DNA from: Achatina immaculata
Taxonomy: Eukaryota; Mollusca; Gastropoda; Stylommatophora; Achatinidae
Length of the DNA: 64,000 nucleotides
Assembly (NCBI GenBank): GCA_009760885.1
Contig: CM019701.1
Coordinates: forward strand, 13,661,963 to 13,725,962
Direction: 5' to 3'
Below are positions 23,571 through 34,808 of this stretch, piece by piece; position 1 is the first letter of the stretch, and the number at the start of each line of letters is the position of its first letter. Below the pieces are notes generated by a model. It was given only the letters and a program-made list of their open reading frames with translations. It had not been told where the DNA came from and made no database searches. The translations under genes and the position numbers were made by a program.

Positions 23571-24485
23571 AGCATTCTGGACTAAATGATCCTATATTGT
23601 AGGACTAGGCACATTTGATGTGGACAGTGTCCTAATGTAAGTCAGACCAGTTTGGTCAGAACATCTCATTTGTTTGTTGATGAGAAGTACTTCTTGTGAC
23701 TGTACAGATTGTGTTACTTGTTTTAACTTTTTTTTTTTTTTTTCATGGAAAATTTCAGTGCCATTTTTTTCTTTAAAATGCTGGTATCTTTTACAAAGAA
23801 AGCAAAATTTATCAATCTTGGTCCATCTTTAGAAATAGGTTTTCAAACTTTTCATATGCACTTTTTACAGTAGAATTTGTTAAAAGATATCACAGTGGTT
23901 TTCAAGATTTATAGTTCTGATTTAAGAAATGGTAATCTCAGCTCCACTACTAAGAGCAACCCTACCCGTTTGGTAAGTCAAATGAACAAACACACAAAAA
24001 AAATGTATCCTCAGATGGTGAAGAACTGAGATAGGATAAAGTCTTGACCAGCTGATGTTAGTGCCATATAAAGCTTTTCATGTTGATGTACATGCCAGGT
24101 TTTATTTCTTTAAATGTTTGGCCAAGTATTATCTGTGTTTTTATACATTTGTACAACTTTGGCTTTGTTCTGACAGTCCTGACTGGTCACTCGTATTTTG
24201 AACTATGCCAGGAACTGGTGTGCATATATGCCAAAATATTAATGTGATATTGTCTCCAATGAAGACTGCTAAAATATTTTATTTTCTGGATATTTATTTT
24301 TGAGAGAAAGTGATCAGGTAATTTATTTTTGTATCTGCTCAGTAATAAATATTGCAGTTTATTTTTTTTTATATGCACTGTTACAAATATGGCTCCCTGC
24401 TTTATTCATATTTTGTTTTTCTGGTTTGGTTTGCTTTATATCATGGTTGTGATTCCTGATCTTAAGATTGTAAATTGTCTTGAGT
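23571..24485. other. AT-rich spacer between two minisatellites
   Basis: No ORF, splice-supported exon or recognisable element seen. Confidence 0.5.
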
Positions 24486-24494
24486 CAACACTTC

Positions 24495-25485
24495 ACAAAG
24501 TTTAACATGTGACAGCAGAGTGTAGACAAGGGTGGCAAGTTACAAGGTTTAACATGTGACAGCACAGTGTAGACAAGGGTGGCGAGTTACAAGGTTTAAC
24601 ATGTGACAGCACAGTGTAGACAAGGGTGGCAAGTTACAAAGTTTAACATGTGACAGCACAGTGTAGACAAGGGTGGCAAGTTACAAGGTTTAACATATGA
24701 CAGCACAGTGTAGACAAGGGTGGCAAGTTACAAGATTTAACATGTGACAGCACAGTGTAGACAAGGGTGGCAAGTTACAAGATTTAACATGTGACAGCAC
24801 AGTGTAGACAAGGGTGGCAAGTTACAAGATTTAACATGTGACAGCAGAGTGTAGACAAGGGTGGCAAGTTACAAGATTTAACATGTGACAGCACAGTGTA
24901 GACAAGGGTGGCAAGTTACAAGATTTAACATGTGACAGCACAGTCTAGACAAGGGTGGCAAGTTACAAGGTTTAACATGTGACAGCACAGTGTAGACAAG
25001 GGTGGCAAGTTACAAGATTTAACATGTGACAGCACAGTGTAGACAAGGGTGGCAAGTTACAAGATTTAACATGTGACAGCACAGTGTAGACAAGGTTGGC
25101 AAGTTACAAGATTTAACATGTGACAGCACAGTGTAGACAAGGGTGGCAAGTTACAAGATTTAACATGTGACAGCACAGTGTAGACAAGGTTGGCAAGTTA
25201 CAAGATTTAACATGTGACAGCACAGTGTAGACAAGGTTGGCAAGTTACAAGATTTAACATGTGACAGCACAGTGTAGACAAGGGTGGCAAGTTACAAGGT
25301 TTAACATGTGACAGCACAGTGTAGACAAGGGTGGCAAGTTACAAGATTTAACATGTGACAGCACAGTGTAGACAAGGGTGGCAAGTTACAAGGTTTAACA
25401 TGTGACAGCACAGTGTAGACAAGGGTGGCAAGTTACAAGATTTAACATGTGACAGCACAGTGTAGACAAGGGTGGCAAGTTACTG
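24495..25485. repeat. 47 bp minisatellite, about 21 copies
   Basis: Unit contains TTTAACATGTGACAGCACAG then GTAGACAAGGGTGGCAAG. Variants include GGTTGG for GGGTGG and CAGAG for CACAG. Confidence 0.96.
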
Positions 25486-25809
25486 TCAAACAAAATATTC
25501 TGCTTATATTTATACACATGAAAATCTTTCTTTTTTTAAATGACAGTTTAGATACAAAAACTATTTTATATTTGTGATTTTTTTTTTTTATTCATTCTTT
25601 GAGGTGTATTTTACATGAAATGTGCACACACAACACACATATATGTGAGTTTTAATTTTTTTTAGAAATATGTTGGCAGAAATAGTTATGATAACATGGA
25701 AAAAAATGTGCATGATGACATGGTAGTATGTAGAGAATAAAGAAAAGCCTGCTTCTTCCTGGAACTATCCTAAAGTTACATGGAAGCACTCTGTATGTTA
25801 CTGTATGCT

Positions 25810-26160
25810 TGTGTTTCAAGATCTTCACCACGTTCACTTGTGTTTCAAGATCTTCACCACCTTCACTTGTGTTTCTAGATCTTCACCACATTCAATTGTG
25901 TTTCTAGATCTTCACCACCTTCACTTGTGTTTCTAGATCTTCACCACATTCACGTGCGTTTCTAGATCTTCACCACATTCACTTGTGTTTCTAGATCTTC
26001 ACCACATTCACTTGTGTTTCTAGATCTTCACCACATTCACTTGTGTTTCTAGATCTTCACCACATTCACTTGTGTTTCTAGATCTTCACCACATTCACTT
26101 GTGTTTCTAGATCTTCACCACATTCACTTGCGTTTCTAGATCTTCACCACCTTCACTTGT
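25810..26160. repeat. 29 bp minisatellite, about 12 copies
   Basis: Unit GTGTTTCTAGATCTTCACCA plus CATTCACTT. The first two copies read CAAGATCTTC instead of TAGATCTTC. Confidence 0.95.
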
Positions 26161-26352
26161 GGGTTTGCTATTCCTGGGAGAGTAGTAAGCAAGCATGTGA
26201 GAATGATGATTTCATACGTTCATGTCATGTAAAGTAGTGGACTTTGAGCAAGGCAAGGATTCTCTGAGAGGAGGATTGCCAGACAGTTTAGATGTGATCA
26301 TAGGCAAGAGTTTAGACATGACCACAGACTAGACTTTTGTTTGGAGCTGTGA

Positions 26353-27705
26353 ACACAAACATCAGTTAACATTCATTATTGTATATGATTTAGATTTATT
26401 ATATTTATATGTGTGCCGTGACTCTGTGCAGATAGGGCTGTCTGTATTTACATTTTTGTTATTTTACAGTTCTGTAAATCAATCAAAACATGGACACTGA
26501 ACAAATATATCTATATTATGCTTTGGTAATAGACATTTAAGTGTGTGGTTAATAACTGCACTATTACTGGTGCCTGTATATTGTTAGTTAGTTCCTTTAT
26601 CTGCATAATTCATGTAGTGTAATCACATTCCACATCTTTTAGGTTCAGTAGTTTATTAAGTAGTCTTCATTGAATATATATTTTTTGGTTTGTATATTGG
26701 TATGTTCATTTACTTGTATACTTCATAGAGTGTAATCACATTTCACATCTTTTAGGTTTAACAGTTTATTAAGTAATCTTCACTGAATTCATTTACTTTT
26801 TTGGTTTGTATGTATTGGCATGTGGATACAGAAAGTGTACGGAGGAGGTCAAACATTAACAACACCATGTCCTGTCATTCTTATCATTATAAGTAAATGA
26901 AGAAGTTTAGAGTCAGTCTCTAACCTTGTACTAGCCAGCGGAGGCACAGAAAAGCAGCTCAGCTAAGTAGCAGTGACTAACCAAGCCAAGCTAAGCCTGA
27001 GGAAGAAGGTTCTCTGGAAGTCAGACATGGAGAGAACTTGAGGTTTGAAGCTTAGGTAGGACATCATGGAAAATCTTGCTCTTTAATGTCTTCTAAAGCA
27101 TGTGATGTTTATCATTACTATATAACCAGCATCTGGTATTATTTTTTAAATGGCACCCAGTATTTTCATACTGCAGCTTTTTAAAAAAAAAATTAAATTG
27201 ACTATTATTTTATAATACAGAGTGCCTCAGAGGTCTGGAATCTTATGGGGAAGAAAAAAAAAAACAACTGCTTGGTTTACTTTCAGCAGATTCCATTTCA
27301 CAGTCCTGTTAAAGCAGTTCTCTGTTTACTGGTTTGTACTGTGGGTGCAGCCAGCTGCTTTCCTGCCAGTAGAATAATCTCTATTTGTTCATTACCCTGT
27401 GATTTAGAAATACATAGTTACTTTTATAATACTATAAACCTTTTGGACATCTTGTAGAACAATAGACTTTACCGGAAGAGAACAAAAAAAAAGTTGCCTA
27501 AAAGGAGCTCTACTTTATAAGTGTTGAAGAGACAATACAACTGAAAATAACAATCCTGGAAATGAGATCAGTAGATGAGACATGGATGTATCTTGAGAGA
27601 GAAACAGTCTTAAAAATGAGATCAGTAGATGAGACATGGATGTATCTGGAGAGAGAAACAGTCTTAAAAATGAGATCAGTAGATGAGACATGGATGTATC
27701 TGGAG
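26353..27705. repeat. 1.35 kb tandem duplication, first copy
   Basis: The sequence starting ACACAAACATCAGTTAACAT repeats directly adjacent at 27706. By eye the copies differ by one base (TATATTG against TATATG near 26580/27932). The 70-codon ORF at 27245 recurs unchanged at 28597. No gene is recognised inside. Confidence 0.95.
27562..27705. repeat. 54 bp minisatellite, about 3 copies (duplication junction)
   Basis: Unit contains ATGAGATCAGTAGATGAGAC and ends GAGAGAAACAGTCTTAAAA. The third unit breaks at GTATCTGGAGA and passes directly into the second copy of the duplication. Confidence 0.9.
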
Positions 27706-29057
27706 ACACAAACATCAGTTAACATTCATTATTGTATATGATTTAGATTTATTATATTTATATGTGTGCCGTGACTCTGTGCAGATAGGGCTGTCTGTAT
27801 TTACATTTTTGTTATTTTACAGTTCTGTAAATCAATCAAAACATGGACACTGAACAAATATATCTATATTATGCTTTGGTAATAGACATTTAAGTGTGTG
27901 GTTAATAACTGCACTATTACTGGTGCCTGTATATGTTAGTTAGTTCCTTTATCTGCATAATTCATGTAGTGTAATCACATTCCACATCTTTTAGGTTCAG
28001 TAGTTTATTAAGTAGTCTTCATTGAATATATATTTTTTGGTTTGTATATTGGTATGTTCATTTACTTGTATACTTCATAGAGTGTAATCACATTTCACAT
28101 CTTTTAGGTTTAACAGTTTATTAAGTAATCTTCACTGAATTCATTTACTTTTTTGGTTTGTATGTATTGGCATGTGGATACAGAAAGTGTACGGAGGAGG
28201 TCAAACATTAACAACACCATGTCCTGTCATTCTTATCATTATAAGTAAATGAAGAAGTTTAGAGTCAGTCTCTAACCTTGTACTAGCCAGCGGAGGCACA
28301 GAAAAGCAGCTCAGCTAAGTAGCAGTGACTAACCAAGCCAAGCTAAGCCTGAGGAAGAAGGTTCTCTGGAAGTCAGACATGGAGAGAACTTGAGGTTTGA
28401 AGCTTAGGTAGGACATCATGGAAAATCTTGCTCTTTAATGTCTTCTAAAGCATGTGATGTTTATCATTACTATATAACCAGCATCTGGTATTATTTTTTA
28501 AATGGCACCCAGTATTTTCATACTGCAGCTTTTTAAAAAAAAAATTAAATTGACTATTATTTTATAATACAGAGTGCCTCAGAGGTCTGGAATCTTATGG
28601 GGAAGAAAAAAAAAAACAACTGCTTGGTTTACTTTCAGCAGATTCCATTTCACAGTCCTGTTAAAGCAGTTCTCTGTTTACTGGTTTGTACTGTGGGTGC
28701 AGCCAGCTGCTTTCCTGCCAGTAGAATAATCTCTATTTGTTCATTACCCTGTGATTTAGAAATACATAGTTACTTTTATAATACTATAAACCTTTTGGAC
28801 ATCTTGTAGAACAATAGACTTTACCGGAAGAGAACAAAAAAAAAGTTGCCTAAAAGGAGCTCTACTTTATAAGTGTTGAAGAGACAATACAACTGAAAAT
28901 AACAATCCTGGAAATGAGATCAGTAGATGAGACATGGATGTATCTTGAGAGAGAAACAGTCTTAAAAATGAGATCAGTAGATGAGACATGGATGTATCTG
29001 GAGAGAGAAACAGTCTTAAAAATGAGATCAGTAGATGAGACATGGATGTATCTGGAG
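27706..29057. repeat. 1.35 kb tandem duplication, second copy
   Basis: Offset from the first copy by 1353 bases before the indel and 1352 after it. It ends within the same 54 bp minisatellite that ends copy one. Confidence 0.95.
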
Positions 29058-29090
29058 AGAGAAACAGTCTTAAAAATGACTTCAGTAACT
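28914..29090. repeat. 54 bp minisatellite, about 3 copies (end of second copy)
   Basis: Same unit as at 27562-27705, here continuing through a full third unit into single-copy sequence. The 18-codon period gives a small in-frame ORF. Confidence 0.9.
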
Positions 29091-29651
29091 GAGAAATGAA
29101 ATTATTAGTTATTTTTATTTTATTTTTTTTTTAAGGCTGATTTATTTTCAAATACATGTGTTCATGCTGATAATAATTATAAGTCCAAGCAAGGTCACAT
29201 CCCTACATTTTAAAATTAAAAAAAAAAAACCAACAGACAAACAAGAAACCACTGCTTGAAGTTTTGCTGCTTGAAACATGAACAAGTGTGCTTACTGCCA
29301 TGTTGTATTAAAATCTGGCTGCTATCTTCTTCTTGCTTACATTATTTTTATTATTTCACTGAATTTTTTAAAATGTGGTTACAGTTTTCTTGCTTGATCA
29401 CCCTCTTCGTGTTCAGGTTTTTGGAAAAATGGTCACTGTCCTGTTGTTATTTTATTGAGTTCTTAACATGGTCAAAAGCGTGTTCTGACTGCATCAGTAA
29501 TTACACAGCCAGGAGAGCCTCTATGCTGGGGCAGCACATTCTGTGATGAGAGGAGCCAGTGAAGAGCATGGGCCATGCTTAATATTACTGAAAAGAAGAA
29601 CACACTCATCAGTGGACACAAGTATACACTGTTTTATCATCACAGGGGTGG

Positions 29652-30690
29652 AAATATTACTTGACTAACAAGAAGAAAGCACAGATAACTTCTTGCCACA
29701 CTTACAGTCATTATGCCATCATATATTACTTGACTAACAACAAGAAAGCACAGATAACTTCTTGCCACACTTACAGTCATTATGCCATCATATATTACTT
29801 GACTAACAAGAAGAAAGCACAGATAATTTCTTGCCACACTTACAGTCATTATGCCATCATATATTACTTGACTAACAACAAGAAAGCACAGATAATTTCT
29901 TGCCACACTTACAGTCATTATGCCATCATATATTACTTGACTAACAACAAGAAAGCACAGATAATTTCTTGCCACACTTACAGTCATTATGCCATCATAT
30001 ATTACTTGACTAACAACAAGAAAGCACAGATAACTTCTTGCCACATTTACAGTCATTATGCCATCATATATACTTGACTAACAACAAGAAAGCACAGATA
30101 ATTTCTTGCCACACTTACAGTCATTATGCCATCATATATTACTTGACTAACAACAAGAAAGCACAGATAACTTCTTGCCACATTTACAGTCATTATGCCA
30201 TCATATATTACTTGACTAACAACAAGAAAGCACAGATAATTTCTTGCCACACTTACAGTCATTATGCCATCATATATTACTTGACTAACAACAAGAAAGC
30301 ACAGATAACTTCTTGCCACACTTACAGTCATTATGCCATCATATATTACTTGACTAACAACAAGAAAGCACAGATAATTTCTTGTCACACTTACAGTCAT
30401 TATACCATCATATATTACTTGACTAACAACAAGAAAGCACAGATAATTTCTTGCCACACTTACAGTCATTATGCCATCATATATTACTTGACTAACAACA
30501 AGAAAGCACAGATAACTTCTTGCCACACTTACAGTCATTATGCCATCATATATTACTTGACTAACAACAAGAAAGCACAGATAATTTCTTGCCACACTTA
30601 CAGTCATTATGCCATCATATATTACTTGACTAACAACAAGAAAGCACAGATAATTTCTTGCCACACTTACAGTCATTATGCCATCAACTT
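29652..30690. repeat. 69 bp minisatellite, 15 copies
   Basis: Unit contains TTGACTAACAACAAGAAAGC then TTGCCACACTTACAGTCATT. With a 23-codon period it is open on both strands, producing the 138 and 222 codon ORFs here; these are not genes. Confidence 0.97.
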
Positions 30691-31500
30691 TTATTACATA
30701 ATTTAATGCATGAGAAGTCAATAGCATTTTTTCAACATTAATGGCAAGTCACAATAAAATGTAAATATTCTGAAAAATAATAATTTTTAAAAAAAAACAT
30801 ACACAAAATTACACCAAAGCAAAAAAAAAAAAAATGCACATAAAATATACACAACATAAGAAATGAAACCAGATATTTAAAAAGAAAAAAAAAAAAAATT
30901 CACTCACTGAACTCTTACATAGTCTCACACTTATCCTGACAACCGTTAAGCATTGTTTGATCTAGTGTAGCTCATCTTGCAAACTGGTGCAGTTTTTCTG
31001 AACATGTCAGCCACCAGCGCTCCCTAAATTTTAGTAATAACAGGAAGTTCTCACTTCACTGCCTTCAGGATCTAAATATCATAACTTTTTTTTTTTTTGG
31101 GGGGGGAAGATGACACAAAATCCAAACTGATCAAGATCCTTCTTGAAGTAATCTCTCATTCATCTTTATGATCTACTCAACAATTTTATTTCTCCAAAAC
31201 TTTCTTTGGAAATGCACAATTTACTGTGCAAACCAATGTTAAAAAAAATTATTATCTCAGAGAGAATGGTTACGCTGTATGAAAACTAAGTCAGAACCAA
31301 GGATTTTAATGCAGAGTTATCCCAAATACTGACCATAAATGTCCCTAAATCCCAGCTGTCAAAGCAATTCTTCCGCTCTAATATTCTACTAGCAGGAGCA
31401 CCATAGGAAACTAAAAGTAGAGCAGAGATGGGGAGTAAAATATACTTCGCCTTACAAGACTTGTTCAAAATCCAAAATCCTGTCCCAAAACACCAAAATA
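30691..31500. other. AT-rich gap with A-runs
   Basis: No gene supported. It contains several poly-A/T runs and one 86-codon minus-strand ORF without a recognisable pattern. Confidence 0.45.
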
Positions 31501-31501
31501 A

Positions 31502-31580
31502 CAATCTTCTTACATCGTACATCCTTCTCATGCTGTTAAATGTCACACAGGCCTCACATGGTAGTTCGCCAAGTTTAAAA
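31502..31580 (-). mobile_element. LINE-B 3' end fragment
   Basis: CTTACATCGTACATCCTTCT followed by CATGCTGTTAAATGTCACA and AGTTCGCCAAG is the minus-strand 3' end of LINE-B. Confidence 0.65.
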
Positions 31581-31584
31581 TAAC

Positions 31585-31905
31585 AATCTACAAAACTATA
31601 ATAAGACCAGCCATAATGTATGGATCAGAAACATTGAGTACAACAAAGAAAGATGAACAACAATTGCAGATCTCTGAGAGCAAGATCCTAAGAAGAATCC
31701 TTGGGCCCATAAAGGATACCAACAGTGGAGAATGGAGAGCTAGAAAGAACACTGAACTGAACAGCTTATTTAAATTCCAATGAATTATAGTCTTGAAACT
31801 GAACAGACTACGCTGGCTGGGACATGTAGAAAGAATGGAAGAGAACAGACAAATGAAAATTATGTATGCACAAGAGATGAGGGAAACAAGGCAAAATCCC
31901 TTATT
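31585..31905 (+). mobile_element. LINE reverse-transcriptase C-terminal fragment
   Basis: The plus strand reads IYKTIIRPAIMYGSETLS, EQQLQISESKILRRILGP and LNRLRWLGHVERMEENRQ with one stop: the connector after the reverse transcriptase of a non-LTR element. Truncated at both ends. Confidence 0.8.
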
Positions 31906-31909
31906 CATG

Positions 31910-33965
31910 GACTTGAACTTGTGATATCCTTTTCTTTTTCCCTTAAATGACAGCCATATACACAGTGCATTCTAGTGAGCCTCACCCTGCAGGCTCATAA
32001 TTCTCCATCTGAGGCTGTATATCACAATACTGTCATGCTGGACACCCATCACTGAAGGGTGAAGTCAGCAGGTTCTGAACCAACAAAAAGATAACAGCAC
32101 AACTAAAAGTCTTCCTCGTATGAATTGTTCTTCTACAGTAATTTGATGCTGTCTCTGTCTTGGCTTACTGCTTGTACAAAGTAATCCATGAAGATCTTTC
32201 CTCACACACTGTCCCACTCACTTTATTTCTCTTATTCACTCTCACATATTTGTGTCTGTTATTAGAAGTCTATTTTTTAGACACCAAATATGCCAGCTAT
32301 TTTAGAAAGATATCGAGCAGCTTCTAATATACCTGATTCTATCAATATCTGATAGACATAGCACAAAAACAAACTGTATTGCATAAATCATCTATTTCTA
32401 AAATTAATTGCATAAATCATCTATTTCTAAAATTAAGTACAGAATATGGCAAGCCAAAAACATCTGTGATACATTTCTGTCACTGAATATCAGAAGAAAA
32501 GTTCCAAAATGCTACATCTGGCCTATCCTGCTCAAAGGAAGTGAGTCAGTGATAATAAACTGATCGTTGCAAGGATAACTAAAGGTAGCAGAGATCTGGC
32601 TTCTTGGAAGGACAGCTAAAGATGACAAACAAGGAATGTTTAACAAAAGCTGATGAAAAAAAATGAATCTAATTAAATCCATAAGAAAATATTATTTCTA
32701 TAATAAGAAAGGGGGACTTAGAAAGCATCACAACAGGAAATATAAGCAGGGAGAAGAATGACAAGGAAAAAAAAAGACCATGGACAGTCTAATGCTATGA
32801 TTCAAGCAAAAAAAATCACCAACCATAAGCTCATTATGGAAAACATTAAGAATCTAGATTTGCCTAGGAACTTGACTGCCAACACTTGGCTGAAGATGAC
32901 CTAATAAAGACGAATCCAGTCTCTCTAGGAATTTATATCCATCGTCTTACAATTTTGTCTCAGTTTCCTCCCCTGCTGATACAGTGCCCCAATCCTGAGT
33001 TACTTAATTATTACAGTCCTTTCAGTCCTATTAGATGCCTAACAAAACCTATTAGATGCCTAACAGAACCTATTTAGATGCCTAACAAAACCTTTTAGAT
33101 GCCTAACAAACATCTTTGTTATCCCAGATGCCTTCTCTTCACTATGTGATATTTACTACTCCTACAGCATGCCTTGGCTTATTTTATAAAGCTCGCAGTC
33201 TCCATCTTTCACGTGTTGACCTGTCTTAAGGTTGTCTTTCTGCGTTATGGCACTTTATACTAATTTACCAGCTGGTGTAGGAAACACAGCCATTAATGTA
33301 CTGTTACTGTGGCTGATTATGCCACATACATACTTGTTTCAGAAGTTGCTTAGTGAAATGACACTTAAGAAACTTCCACTTTGAACCTTCTTTATGACAC
33401 ATAAAGAGATCCTGTCTTACTAAATAGATAATTTTTTTAAAAAATCTTGTATACCTGTAAGAAAACACCTGCATCTGAAATTAAACATGACATGCTGTGA
33501 TATATCCACCCACAAGATATACAAAGTAATGCATTAATATGTGGAGAAATGGAATGACTGGAATCAATATTTACAACCATCAAATCAAATGCACACAGGG
33601 AGCCAAATTTTCACTCTCACTGATAAATCAACAATCAAAATTCATGAATCAAAATCTACATGTAAATCAACATATTACAGTTACACCAACAACCCTTGCC
33701 AACCCTGACAATCATGATATGTGTTAGAAAAGTCCTGACCAATTACTGATGCATAAGGAAGAATGACATTTAAATGATAACCAATCAGCACGCAGCAGGA
33801 GAGCTCATGGTAAATGCATATTCACAACGTTCTGGCTCTGAGATTCTAATAATTCTGTCCTCCAGTCCACACAGGAAGAATATCTGTGTAAGTTTAGTAC
33901 AAGATTTGTAAGTACAAAACATCTTTATGTAAAAGTTTCTATCCTGAATAAACAATGTAAAAGTC
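31910..33965. other. Unassigned AT-rich region
   Basis: No gene recognised. It includes a 26 bp repeat pair at 32382-32435 and a 22 bp repeat (TTAGATGCCTAACAAAACCT, four copies) at 33030-33110. The missing last exon of gene 2 could be here, but I could not identify it. Confidence 0.45.
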
Positions 33966-34410
33966 TATCTTCAGGGTGTCCCTAAAGTCTGGACACATAG
34001 ACAAAAATACATATTTTCATCTTTTCAAGAAATGAAATTTATTAAATAAGGCAGACAGAGGTGTATGGTGCAGTTTTGCAGAATGAGGGAGGGAGTGAGT
34101 AAGGTGAGAAAAAAACGAATAGAAAGTATGAGAATGTATAAATGAAAAACATACAACATCCGATATTTATTCTTATCCATATGAGGATACATACACAACG
34201 AAACAAAAGAACTTATTTGAATGTGTCTTCCTCCAAGTAGGAAACAGAAATGTGTGTGGTAGAAGGGAGAAGGAAAAACCACGCTGCCTCCAAATAAAAG
34301 ATGCCCGATAGAGCCAATCGTAAAGAAGAGGTGGAGAGAGAGGAGGAGAACAGGTGGGAGAAAGGGGTGGGGGGAATGCAATAGAAACATGATAGCCGCT
34401 AGAGGCGTCG

Positions 34411-34434
34411 GGGGGGGGGGGGGGGGGGGGGGGG
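34411..34434. repeat. Poly-G tract
   Basis: About 24 guanines in a purine-rich region. It creates Pro runs in the two overlapping minus-strand ORFs here (34025-34558, 34173-34511), which are not genes. Confidence 0.88.
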
Positions 34435-34808
34435 ACGCGGGGAGATAATGAATGAAGAACATAAACACCTGCAGGGAGAAAATGTGAAACTGGTGAATAG
34501 GACAAGACCAATATGTTGGCAGAGAAGAAAATAGGGTGGTGGTAGGGAGGGGTAGCATAGAGAAAGAAAGTAGAGTTTAAAAAAAAAAAGCCAGTGGAAA
34601 AATAAAGGAGTTACAGAAAGCTGAAGACATTGTTAATTCCAGCTGGGTGGAGACAGCCAGTTTGGAAAATAAGGCGCTGTTCTAGGACCCTCCGAGATCG
34701 TACATCAGCAGATTTATTAACATTTTGTTCAGTTGGAATATTAAATAAAGTCTCATTCACCTGACCTTAGCCTCCTTGACTTCTTTTTCTAGGGGTATAA
34801 TAAAGGAG

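Noticed and set aside
27245..28809. Conserved 70-codon ORF present twice
   Set aside because: Its conservation is explained by the recent 1.35 kb duplication of the whole region, not by selection on the frame.
29640..30727. 138, 222 and 223 codon ORFs on both strands
   Set aside because: Produced by the 69 bp minisatellite, whose period is a multiple of three; no start context, homology or splice support.
31286..31546. 86-codon minus-strand ORF
   Set aside because: Part overlaps the LINE-B 3' fragment; the rest has no recognisable pattern or acceptor in the needed phase.
31960..32100. Possible last MRH exon of gene 2 on the minus strand
   Set aside because: A Cys-containing stretch (ENYEPAG...LECTVYMAV) looked suggestive, but every frame has stops before a usable donor and the cysteine spacing does not match.
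34025..34558. Pro-rich minus-strand ORFs of 177 and 112 codons
   Set aside because: The Pro run comes from the poly-G tract; two overlapping frames are equally open and neither has a motif.
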